NCBI RefSeq assembly: GCF_010119545.1
Contig: NZ_JAAEAA010000003.1
Coordinates: 62,001 to 126,000 of the forward strand
From: Pontibacter fetidus
GTDB lineage: Bacteria; Bacteroidota; Bacteroidia; Cytophagales; Hymenobacteraceae
Length of the DNA: 64,000 nucleotides
Direction: 5' to 3'
Within the stretch, counting starts at the first letter, position 1. Each line of letters opens with the position of its first letter. A program made the position numbers and the translations under genes. Positions 25,080 through 33,259 of this stretch are shown here, one piece after another. Under the pieces are notes generated by a model. That model was not told the origin of the DNA and searched no databases. It worked only from the letters and a program-made list of their open reading frames with translations.

Positions 25080-27383
25080 TTAATGAGTTTTGAGTGTTTC
25101 TACCAGTTCCAGATCGATGGTACGGTCGTTCAGGTTGGCGCTTACAACTTCTACCAGCACTTCGTCGCCAAACGAAATAATACGCTTGCTCTGGCGACCA
25201 ATAATGCGGTAGTTGTTCGCATCCAGTTCATAGTAGTCGTCGTTCAGACTCGACAGGCGTACCATACCTTCGCACTTATTCTCTTCGATCTCCACAAATA
25301 TACCCCATTCTGTAACACCAGACACAATTCCTTTGTATTGATTGCCAATCGTGTCCTTCATAAATTCTACCTGCTTGTACTTAATAGAGGCACGCTCGGC
25401 ATCAGCAGCACGTTTCTCCATTTCAGAAGAGTGCTGGCATTTTGCTTCGTATTCATCTTTTTCCGTCGATGGGCCACCATCCAGGTAATGTTGCAGCAGG
25501 CGGTGCGCCATCATATCAGGGTAGCGGCGGATAGGCGATGTAAAGTGCGAGTAATGCGCAAACGCCAGACCAAAGTGGCCTTCCGGTTCGGTGCTATACT
25601 TTGCCTTCGCCATGGTACGGATAGCCAGGTTTTGCAGAACGTTCTGTTCTGGTTTGCCCTCGGTCTCTTCAGCCAGGTTGTTCAGTTCTGAAGATATGTT
25701 GCCATCCGGGTCTACTTTATAGCCAAACTTGCGGGCAAAAATCGAGAAGGTGCTTAGCTTATCCGGGTCAGGGGCGCCGTGCGTACGGTAAACCATAGTC
25801 GGGTGCTTTTTGCCTTTACCCAGGTTATACACAAACTCCGCTACCTTTTTATTAGCCAGCAGCATGAATTCCTCGATCAGTTTGTGAGCATCCTTGCGCT
25901 CTTTTACATAAATGTAAAGCGGCTTGCCATTATCATCCAGCTTAAATTTAACTTCTGTAGTTTCAAAGCTGATGGCACCATTCTTAAAGCGCTTGTCTTT
26001 TAATTTTTTGGCAATGCCGTTCAAGATGTTGATCTCTTCTGCAAAGTCTCCTTCGCCGGTTTCGATACGTTCCTGGGCCTCTTCGTAGGCAAAGCGGCGG
26101 TCAGAGTAAATTACCGTGCGGCCAAACCATTCGCTGTATAGTTTACCATTATCATCCAACTCAAAAACTGCCGAAAATGTCAGCTTCTCTTCGTTAGGTC
26201 GCAGTGAGCAAAGGCCGTTTGAGAGGCGCTCAGGCAACATTGGCACTGTTCTATCCACAAGGTAAACCGACGTGGCTCTGTGGAAAGCTTCTTTCTCCAG
26301 TATAGTTTTAGGCGTTACATAATGCGTCACATCGGCAATATGCACCCCTATCTCCCAGTTACCGTTCTCGAGTTTTTGTATCGATAAGGCATCGTCAAAA
26401 TCCTTGGCATCGGCTGGGTCAATAGTAAAGGTGGTTACATCCCGGAAGTCGCGGCGCTTGTTAATCTCTTCCTGTGTAATCTTATCTGATATCTCATTCG
26501 CCTCTTCTTCTACAGTCTCCGGAAACTCGAATGGCAAACCAAACTCAGCCATAATGGAATGGATCTCGGCTTCGTGCTCGCCAGCAGGACCAAACACGCG
26601 GGTTACTTCACCTGTCGGGTTTTTGCCCGGTTTATCAGGCCACTCGGTAATCTTCACCAGCACCTTGTCGCCATTATTAGCGCCATTCAGGCCGCGTTCG
26701 CCTACAAAAATATCGAAGTATAGTTTCTTGAAATCCGGAACTACAAAACCGAAGTTTTTAGACAATTGTATAATACCTACCAGCTCTTCGCGGCGGCGTT
26801 CCAGTATCTCCACAACTATACCTTCGGCACGGCCTCCTTCGTATGTTGGCAGTACTTCTACTTTCACCAGGTCTCCATCCATGGCATAGTTCAGGTGTTC
26901 TCTAAATACGCGCACATCATCCTCGGTCTGTTCCGACACAATGTAGGCGTACTTGTTATTTGCCATATCTACCCTGCCGGTAATAATTTCTACCTTCAGG
27001 TTAAGCGTATACCTGTCTTCGTCTACCAATATGCGGCTCTCACGCTGTAGCACTGCCAGCATATCGCTTACCAGTTCGCGGCCTTTCTTATCTACCACCC
27101 CTAAGCGGCGGTATATCTGGCGCAATGTAAATTCTGTATCCGGATTTCTAGAGAACAGCTCCAGCACCATGCCTTTAGCTGATCTGTCGCGGCCGCCTTC
27201 TCTGCGGCCCGATCCTTCTCTTCTGTCACCTGATCTGCGGCTGCCGCCACCTGTTGTTTCTCTTTTAGATGAGCTTCCGCGTGTAGCCTCTTCTCTTCTG
27301 GATGATGACTCGCCACGGCGGGAACCACCTTTGTCGCTGCGGCCTTTTCCTCTGCCGCCAGTGTTATCTCTTTTACTTCTCAT
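25080..27383 (-). CDS. rnr: Ribonuclease R
   Basis: A 767-residue 3'-to-5' exoribonuclease. Order: an Arg/Gly/Ser-rich disordered N-terminus (about 1-75), an OB/winged-helix region, cold-shock domains, the RNB domain with the four-Asp active site (DPADAKDFDDALSI), and a C-terminal S1 domain (GIVSGVTEWGIFVEIEENKC). It degrades structured RNA. The R/G-rich start resembles that of the pseudouridine synthase at 4509. It lies upstream of the polyprenyl synthase gene. Confidence 0.95.
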   Translation of the reverse strand: MRSKRDNTGGRGKGRSDKGGSRRGESSSRREEATRGSSSKRETTGGGSRRSGDRREGSGRREGGRDRSAKGMVLELFSRNPDTEFTLRQIYRRLGVVDKKGRELVSDMLAVLQRESRILVDEDRYTLNLKVEIITGRVDMANNKYAYIVSEQTEDDVRVFREHLNYAMDGDLVKVEVLPTYEGGRAEGIVVEILERRREELVGIIQLSKNFGFVVPDFKKLYFDIFVGERGLNGANNGDKVLVKITEWPDKPGKNPTGEVTRVFGPAGEHEAEIHSIMAEFGLPFEFPETVEEEANEISDKITQEEINKRRDFRDVTTFTIDPADAKDFDDALSIQKLENGNWEIGVHIADVTHYVTPKTILEKEAFHRATSVYLVDRTVPMLPERLSNGLCSLRPNEEKLTFSAVFELDDNGKLYSEWFGRTVIYSDRRFAYEEAQERIETGEGDFAEEINILNGIAKKLKDKRFKNGAISFETTEVKFKLDDNGKPLYIYVKERKDAHKLIEEFMLLANKKVAEFVYNLGKGKKHPTMVYRTHGAPDPDKLSTFSIFARKFGYKVDPDGNISSELNNLAEETEGKPEQNVLQNLAIRTMAKAKYSTEPEGHFGLAFAHYSHFTSPIRRYPDMMAHRLLQHYLDGGPSTEKDEYEAKCQHSSEMEKRAADAERASIKYKQVEFMKDTIGNQYKGIVSGVTEWGIFVEIEENKCEGMVRLSSLNDDYYELDANNYRIIGRQSKRIISFGDEVLVEVVSANLNDRTIDLELVETLKTH

Positions 27384-27601
27384 GTTTTATTTTGTTGGTA
27401 TACAGCTTCTTTGGCTGCATCCGGTATTTTTTAGCCTTTATAGTTTTGATACTATACGCCACATATGGTGGTTTGGCTAATCTATAGTTGCAATTATGGG
27501 GTAATTTATAGATAAAGCGCTATATAATGTACTTTGTTTGAAATTAAGTTAGTGTTATGGTTGGTGTTGGAGGGAAGTTAGTTGTTCTATAGTCGCCTAT
27601 T

Positions 27602-27734
27602 TGTCATGTCGAGCGCAGTCGAGACATCTTATGTGTCCTATAGTTAACTTCTATTGTCATTTCGAGTGTAACGAGAAATCTATCTCAACCTATAGTTATT
27701 TCTTTGTCATCCTGAGCGAAGTCGAAGGATCTTA
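27602..27734. repeat. Three tandem REP-like units
   Basis: Three related units begin at 27602 (TGTCATGTCGAGCGCAGTCG), 27655 (TGTCATTTCGAGTGTAACGA) and 27705 (TGTCATCCTGAGCGAAGTCG). The period is about 50-53 bases; the first two units are each followed by CCTATAGTTA and the third by CCCATAGCTA, a diverged copy. The pattern TGTCAT..CGAG..AGTCGA..ATCT is a dispersed palindromic repeat common in Bacteroidota genomes. Confidence 0.8.
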
Positions 27735-27837
27735 TCCAGCCCATAGCTAACGATAATTACTACTTGCCACAAGCAGTTCGTGCTATAGTTACTACCTATC
27801 CTGGGAGCTCTACTAGCTTATCGTTTCAATCCAGCTT

Positions 27838-27965
27838 TGGTGCGCTCACGGCCGCGGGGCCCCGTCTTCGGGCATCGCGCGGTGTACATTTCTTTTGCTC
27901 CTGCGTCACAATACCTGACGGCACCAGAAATCTACAAGGCGCTCAACCCAAAGACTGTGATCTTT
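27838..27965. other. GC-rich patch in an AT-rich spacer
   Basis: About 125 bases, starting GGTGCGCTCACGGCCGCGGG, with a GC content clearly above the surrounding spacer. It includes CCGCGGGGCCCCG. No gene is convincing on either strand. It may be a decayed gene fragment or a repeat unit; its origin is unknown. Confidence 0.5.
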
Positions 27966-28125
27966 CGATAGCTAACCTATAGTTTGAGCTATGGCTATAG
28001 TTGCATTGCCTTTTCGTGGTAGTAGTTTCTTAGGGCAGGCTGCGCCTGCCTGCTCGTGGGCTTTAACTATAGCACTTAGCCTCAACTATAGAACGATACC
28101 CAAACTATAAATTGGCATAAGTTCT

Positions 28126-28149
28126 CCCTCTCCTGTTTTTAGGAGAGGG
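28126..28149. repeat. Short hairpin CCCTCTCCT/AGGAGAGGG
   Basis: A perfect 9-base inverted repeat with a 6-base loop. It is part of a repeat type seen also as CCCCTCTCaaGAGGGG at 13087-13102. Confidence 0.6.
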
Positions 28150-28481
28150 CTGGGTTGAGGTAAAAATTCCCCGCTTTAGACTACCGAGAAGCGGTTTCGA
28201 AAGTAGCGAGCGTAGCTCTGAGGGGTTAGGGGTGGTTTAATAATCGTAACGATAAAACTATAACTCCAACCATACCAATAGCATTCATCCTGAAAATCCT
28301 GATTCAGACAATTGTTTGTCCCTTTTGGCTCAGTTAAGTTACAAACTCAACCTTATAGTTAGATTCGGGGTGCAAACTCGCGCCAGCGAAATGCTCAACT
28401 ATACTAACTATAGGACTATGGCTCCAACTATAGCAAAGTGCTAATCCTGAAAGTCTATTAAATTCCTCTTAATCACTGGTC

Positions 28482-30305
28482 CTATAACTGTCCCGCTTTC
28501 ATCATCTCACGTTTCTGCTGGGCTTGCATTATATCCTCCACTTCGCCTTTCGGGATAGCGTTGATAAGGGTGCGGGTGTATTCTTCTTTTGGATTCAGGT
28601 ATAGTTGCTGCGGCGTGCCGCTTTCCACGATCTGACCTTTACTCATTACCAGGATACGGTCTGACATATACTTTGCCACCGACAAATCGTGCGTAATGAA
28701 AATGTAGGTCATCTGGAACTCGTGCTTCAGCTTGTTAAGCAAATTTAGCACCTGCGCCTGCACCGATACATCCAACGCCGACACAGACTCGTCGCAGATA
28801 ATGCATTTTGGCTGCAGTGCCAATGCTCTGGCTATGCTTATACGCTGCCGCTGCCCGCCTGAAAATTCGTGTGGATAACGTTGGAAGTGCTCAGCCGTAA
28901 GTCCTACCTTTTCAAGCAGTTCCATAGTTTTGGCGCGGCGTTCTTTATCGTTGGCGTATAGTTTATGCACACGCATCGGCTCCATAATAGCATCGCCCAC
29001 GGTGTGCATCGGGTTCAGCGACGCATACGGGTCCTGGAAGATCATCTGGAAATCGCGGCGGCTTTTGCGAAGTTCTTCTGAACTGAGTTGGGCTATATCG
29101 CGGCCATTAAAAATAATGCTGCCTTCGGTTGGCTCTACCAATCGGAGCAGCGCCCGGCCCAGCGTAGTTTTTCCACATCCCGATTCACCTACCAAGCCTA
29201 TCGTTTCACCAGGATTGACTGTAAAGCTTACGCCATCTACAGCTTTTACATAATCGGTAGTTCTGCCAAAGAAGCCTTTTTTGATCGGGAAATATACTTT
29301 CAGGTTCTCTACTTTCAGTAAGGGTGGCTTCTGCTTGTTCTCTTGCTGATGCTTTATATCGGTAACGGTGCCTACATAGTTATTCACTACATCTACCAGC
29401 GATGGCTCCACAACTTCTTTCTTCCGCTCGATGATGTTCCCGTCCTCATCCTCCAGCATAAAATCCGACACTGTTGGAAGTATAGATTGCGGTTTGGCAG
29501 AGAGTTTTGGTCGGCAGGCCAGTAAGCCTTTGGTGTAAGGGTGTTGCGGATTGGTGAAGATATCGAGCACTTTGCCCTGCTCTACCAGCTTGCCTTTATA
29601 CATTACCAGAATACGGTCAGCAATTTCGGCAACTACGCCTAAGTCGTGGGTGATGAACAGAACGGCTGTATTTTCTTTTACCCTGAGTTCGTCTATTAAT
29701 TGTAGCATGCGTGCCTGCACCGTTACATCCAGCGCGGTGGTTGGTTCATCGGCAATCAGTATACTGGGCTCACAGGCCATAGCCATGGCTATCATCACGC
29801 GCTGCTTTTGTCCACCCGAAATTTCATGTGGATAAGCGTTGTATATTTTTTCCGGCCGTGGCAGTTTTGCTTTCTCGAAAAGGGCTATAGTTCGCTCTCT
29901 GGCCTCTTTTTCTGAAATATCTTTGTGTAGCAGAAGTACCTCCGCCACTTGTTTTCCACAGGTATAAACCGGGTTCAGCGACGACATCGGCTCCTGGAAG
30001 ATCATTGAAATATCGTTGCCGCGTATCTGCTGCATCTGCTTTTCAGACAACTGAAATAAGTCTACTTCCCCAAACTTCTCTGACTGAAAAATGGCGGTGC
30101 CCCCTGCTATTCTGCCCGGCGGTGTGTTAATCAGCCGCATTACCGAAAGCGACGTAACCGATTTACCTGAACCTGACTCTCCAACTATTGCCACCGTCTC
30201 GCCCGGGTATATCTCAAACGATACCTTATCCACAGCTTTGGTTGTGCCGCGGTGCGTAGAGAATACAGTTTCTAAATCAGTGACTTTAAGTATGGGAGTT
30301 GCCAA
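28482..30305 (-). CDS. Peptide-type ABC transporter, two ATPase domains fused
   Basis: About 607 residues with two complete ATPase domains, as in a DppD-DppF or GsiA fusion. Domain 1 has GESGSGKSVTSLSVM, ISGGQKQRVMIAMAMA and IADEPTTALDVT; domain 2 has GESGCGKTTLGRALL, FSGGQRQRISIARALALQ and CDESVSALDVS. It should power uptake of peptides or similar substrates, but the permease and binding-protein genes are not here. The frame stays open to 30374. I favour the TTG at 30305 because homologues begin close to TPILKVTDLE and the extra residues are unlike the family. Confidence 0.9.
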   Translation of the reverse strand: MATPILKVTDLETVFSTHRGTTKAVDKVSFEIYPGETVAIVGESGSGKSVTSLSVMRLINTPPGRIAGGTAIFQSEKFGEVDLFQLSEKQMQQIRGNDISMIFQEPMSSLNPVYTCGKQVAEVLLLHKDISEKEARERTIALFEKAKLPRPEKIYNAYPHEISGGQKQRVMIAMAMACEPSILIADEPTTALDVTVQARMLQLIDELRVKENTAVLFITHDLGVVAEIADRILVMYKGKLVEQGKVLDIFTNPQHPYTKGLLACRPKLSAKPQSILPTVSDFMLEDEDGNIIERKKEVVEPSLVDVVNNYVGTVTDIKHQQENKQKPPLLKVENLKVYFPIKKGFFGRTTDYVKAVDGVSFTVNPGETIGLVGESGCGKTTLGRALLRLVEPTEGSIIFNGRDIAQLSSEELRKSRRDFQMIFQDPYASLNPMHTVGDAIMEPMRVHKLYANDKERRAKTMELLEKVGLTAEHFQRYPHEFSGGQRQRISIARALALQPKCIICDESVSALDVSVQAQVLNLLNKLKHEFQMTYIFITHDLSVAKYMSDRILVMSKGQIVESGTPQQLYLNPKEEYTRTLINAIPKGEVEDIMQAQQKREMMKAGQL

Positions 30306-30469
30306 GGTAATTCGGATTAATGGTATTAGTAAAAATAAGTTTTTTGCTTTTGAATAAGAAAGATAACGATACAATCTGTAAATTTTAACTATAGTTGCAG
30401 ACTACAACCCCAACTATAATTCTGCATTCCTATTACTTACGCTCCTGTTCTACTAATTATAGTTAACTA

Positions 30470-31564
30470 ATGAGAAAAGCATTGCTGCCATTCCTGGTCA
30501 TCCTTAGTCTGGGTTTAAACAGTTGTAAAGATGAATCTGCTGAACCTGCTCAAGATAGTACCTTATACTTTCCACCCAATAACTCTTCTGTCTGGGAAAC
30601 TGCTACTATACAGGAATTAGGCTGGAATGCAGCTGCCGTACCTCCGTTACTGGACTATCTGGAAAACAACAATACCCGCGCCTTTATACTTTTAAAGGAC
30701 GGCAAAATTGTAATGGAACATTATTTCGGCAAGTCTGCCAATGGCACGCCTTTTACAACTACAAGCAACTGGTACTGGGCCTCTGCGGGTAAAACTTTAA
30801 CAGCCTTTATGGTTGGCAAAGCTCAGGAAGACGGCCTATTAACTATACAGGATAAGACTTCTACCTATCTTGGGAACGGCTGGTCCAGTTTATCGACTGC
30901 CCAGGAAGATAAGATTACTTTACGCCACCAACTCACCATGACCACCGGCCTTAACGACGGCGTACCTGATAATCATTGTTCAGATCCTGGCTGTTTAACT
31001 TATCTTGCCCCGGCCGGTACACGTTGGGCTTACCACAACGGCCCGTACAATCTTCTAACTGACGTTGTTGCAGCGGCTGCAGGTAAAACGTTCAACAGTT
31101 ATTTTGACAGCCAGCTAAAAAACAAAACAGGCATGGATGGCAGCTGGACCACTATAGGAAATGACTATGTGTATATAAGTACTGCCCGCTCTATGGCCAG
31201 ATTCGGGTTGCTTATGCTTAACAAAGGCAAATGGGGCACTACCACTGTTTTAAATGATCAGGCTTATATAACGGCCATGTTATCACCTTCACAAAACCTG
31301 AACCAGTCGTATGGATACCTATGGTGGTTAAATGGCAAAGCTTCTTACATGTTACCAACGCTTCAGCGCACTTTCTCCGGAAGTATTGCCCCGGACGCTC
31401 CTACCGATATGGTGGCAGCTATTGGTAAAAACGGCCAGTTAATAAATATTGTGCCGAGCCAAAATCTGGTCCTGATCAGGATGGGCGAAAACCCGGATAA
31501 CGCTGATGTATCGCTTGAATTTCAGAATGAACTCTGGAAAAAGATTAACCCAATAATCCAGTAA
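30470..31564 (+). CDS. Beta-lactamase-class-C-like serine hydrolase, lipoprotein
   Basis: A 364-residue protein with a lipoprotein signal (LVILSLGLNSCK). The serine-hydrolase motif SxxK is ASAGKTLTAF (SAGK) and the YxN motif is AYHNGPYN (YHN). It belongs with esterases and peptidases of the class-C beta-lactamase fold; whether it attacks peptides or esters is unknown. It is a single gene, divergent from the ABC ATPase. Confidence 0.88.
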   Translation: MRKALLPFLVILSLGLNSCKDESAEPAQDSTLYFPPNNSSVWETATIQELGWNAAAVPPLLDYLENNNTRAFILLKDGKIVMEHYFGKSANGTPFTTTSNWYWASAGKTLTAFMVGKAQEDGLLTIQDKTSTYLGNGWSSLSTAQEDKITLRHQLTMTTGLNDGVPDNHCSDPGCLTYLAPAGTRWAYHNGPYNLLTDVVAAAAGKTFNSYFDSQLKNKTGMDGSWTTIGNDYVYISTARSMARFGLLMLNKGKWGTTTVLNDQAYITAMLSPSQNLNQSYGYLWWLNGKASYMLPTLQRTFSGSIAPDAPTDMVAAIGKNGQLINIVPSQNLVLIRMGENPDNADVSLEFQNELWKKINPIIQ

Positions 31565-31589
31565 GCGGATATAACTATAAGGATCCTGG

Positions 31590-32348
31590 CTACTCTACCG
31601 TAACGTTTAGCTGTTTGCCCCTGAACGTATAAGCGTTAATTAAGCCGACACCTTCTTTAATGTAGATACCTTCTACAAAATCCAGCGGATATTTATCAGA
31701 CCTTGGTTCATGCGCCTCTACATGAGGTTCCTTTATATATAGATGGTATACATTTGCATGCGAAACACCATTTAAAGTTACAGTTGGCAAAAACTCCTGC
31801 ATGTAGGTTATTCTGTCAATAGCGGAAGTGGCAGCATCTGAGAAAATGAAAATGCATTTGGCAGAAAAACTGTTAATGGTTGTCGTTCCATAAGGTACAG
31901 GTTCAGGGTATATGTTGTTATACCCCATTTCAAATTCTATCACATCATCCACAGGATTTTTGTCCTGAATCGTATTGTACTGCTCCGGAAGCACATCTTT
32001 TCTATAGTTTATTCTAATGCTAAAGTGCTTCTCACCTGCTACCTGACTAGTGTATACTTTTTTGCCAGCGGTGTAATACTCTTTGCAAGAGTTAAGGTCG
32101 AACTTGCCCGAGTAGTTCGTTTTACCAGCTGGTATAATTACCTCCGTATTTTCTTCAGCATACTTCATCTGTAGCTTGCCGGTGTCTGAAGTTAGGTAGT
32201 AATTTTTTCCTGGTGCCGGCTGAGATGGCAAAAAGGTAGTAAGCTCGTTGGTAAATTCGAGTTTGCCCAGGTTTACATCCTCGCAATTATCGCAGGAATA
32301 TAGGCTTAGCGCTAAAAAGACGGCTGCTAAAAGTTTAGGGAGTTTCAT
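31590..32348 (-). CDS. Hypothetical lipoprotein
   Basis: About 252 residues with a lipoprotein signal (MKLPKLLAAVFLALSLYSCD, lipobox LYSC). The rest is a beta-rich exported domain with no recognised family. The start at 32348 is chosen because the signal peptide begins there; the frame extends to 32375. It is convergent with the serine hydrolase. Confidence 0.75.
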   Translation of the reverse strand: MKLPKLLAAVFLALSLYSCDNCEDVNLGKLEFTNELTTFLPSQPAPGKNYYLTSDTGKLQMKYAEENTEVIIPAGKTNYSGKFDLNSCKEYYTAGKKVYTSQVAGEKHFSIRINYRKDVLPEQYNTIQDKNPVDDVIEFEMGYNNIYPEPVPYGTTTINSFSAKCIFIFSDAATSAIDRITYMQEFLPTVTLNGVSHANVYHLYIKEPHVEAHEPRSDKYPLDFVEGIYIKEGVGLINAYTFRGKQLNVTVE

Positions 32349-32478
32349 ATTATAGTCAGAGAAACTGTTACTCACAAAAAAGTACGAAATATAAGCGGAT
32401 GTTTTCTAATTGTAATGCTGCTATAGTTTGATATTTTAAAAGCATAAAAGCTCTCAAAATTGCAGAGGCTGCTATAGC

Positions 32479-32513
32479 AAAAAGGGACTGCTCCACATGG
32501 AACAGCCCCTTTT
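32479..32513 (-). terminator. Terminator of lspA
   Basis: A long imperfect stem: AAAAGGG-CTG-TCCA pairs with TGGA-CAG-CCCTTTT, 20 bases past the stop of lspA. Its apex is a TGCTCCACATGGAACA palindrome (32489-32504) like those listed in the findings. Confidence 0.75.
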
Positions 32514-32532
32514 GTATAGTTTATACTTTGGC

Positions 32533-33150
32533 TTAAAAACCTTGTTGTTGTACAGTTTTATGATCCTGCTCATGGTGTTCTCCAAAAAAGCGCTTTTGGT
32601 TGAACAAGATCAGTAACACACCGATAAAGATGGCGGCATCGGCTACGTTAAAAATTGGCCATAGCGACATTGGCTTACCGCCAAGTAGAGGTACCCAGTG
32701 TGGTATAATACCTTCCCATATATCCAGGTAAAACATATCGATCACCTGCCCATGAAACCATGGTGTAGATGAACCATAAAGCGCGTTATCAAACCAAACA
32801 CCATAGAATGTACTGTCTACCAGGTTACCAACGGCGCCGCCAAGTATAAGGGCAATACACCAGATCAACCCTTTTGGCGCGTTATGCTTTATCAGGTAGT
32901 ATAAGTAATAGCCGATACCAAACATGGCCACTAAACGGAACAATGTCAGCATCAGTTTACCATAATCAGAGCCCAACTCTACACCAAAAGCCATACCCGG
33001 GTTAAGAGTGTAGTGCAGCTTAAAGAAGTCGCCGATAACATGTATTTCGCCAGGCAGGCCCATTTCCATGTTGTAATGCACGATCAGCTTTACGGCCTGG
33101 TCAATCAGGATCACTACAAGGCTGAGCAGGTAAAATTTCCAGTATTTCAT
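32533..33150 (-). CDS. lspA: Lipoprotein signal peptidase (SPase II)
   Basis: A 205-residue membrane protease that cleaves lipoprotein signal peptides after lipid attachment. Four membrane segments are visible, with the two catalytic Asp motifs GNLVDS and NVADAAIFIG. At 205 residues it is longer than the usual 160 because of an insertion between the two motifs (from NALYGSSTPWF to LGGKPMSLWP), as is common in Bacteroidota. It follows ileS after 110 bases, with the ileS terminator between. Confidence 0.94.
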   Translation of the reverse strand: MKYWKFYLLSLVVILIDQAVKLIVHYNMEMGLPGEIHVIGDFFKLHYTLNPGMAFGVELGSDYGKLMLTLFRLVAMFGIGYYLYYLIKHNAPKGLIWCIALILGGAVGNLVDSTFYGVWFDNALYGSSTPWFHGQVIDMFYLDIWEGIIPHWVPLLGGKPMSLWPIFNVADAAIFIGVLLILFNQKRFFGEHHEQDHKTVQQQGF

Positions 33151-33217
33151 GTGTGTAAAGTAAGCAGCGCTGTCGGGTTATAGTTTATCAGCTACTGCAA
33201 GTATACTTAATAATAAG

Positions 33218-33254
33218 AAACGCACCCATCGGTATTAGACAGACGGGTGCGTTT
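33218..33254 (-). terminator. Terminator of ileS
   Basis: AAACGCACCC (33218-33227) and GGGTGCGTTT (33245-33254) form a perfect 10-base stem 6 bases past the ileS stop. Confidence 0.8.
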
Positions 33255-33259
33255 ATAGT

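Larger units (their letters stand above)
27384..28481. other. 1.1-kb gene-free, repeat-rich spacer
   Basis: No convincing gene. It contains three tandem REP-like units (27602-27734), a GC-rich patch (27838-27965), the hairpin CCCTCTCCT/AGGAGAGGG (28126-28149), an AATCCTGATTCAGACA copy (28292-28307), and about ten CTATAGTT-type motifs. The 72-codon open frame at 27764-27982 on the plus strand lies across the GC-rich patch and is not taken as a gene. Confidence 0.7.

Noticed and set aside
27764..27982. A 72-codon open frame on the plus strand in the large spacer.
   Set aside because: It crosses the GC-rich patch and repeat motifs, has no recognisable domain and no plausible start context.
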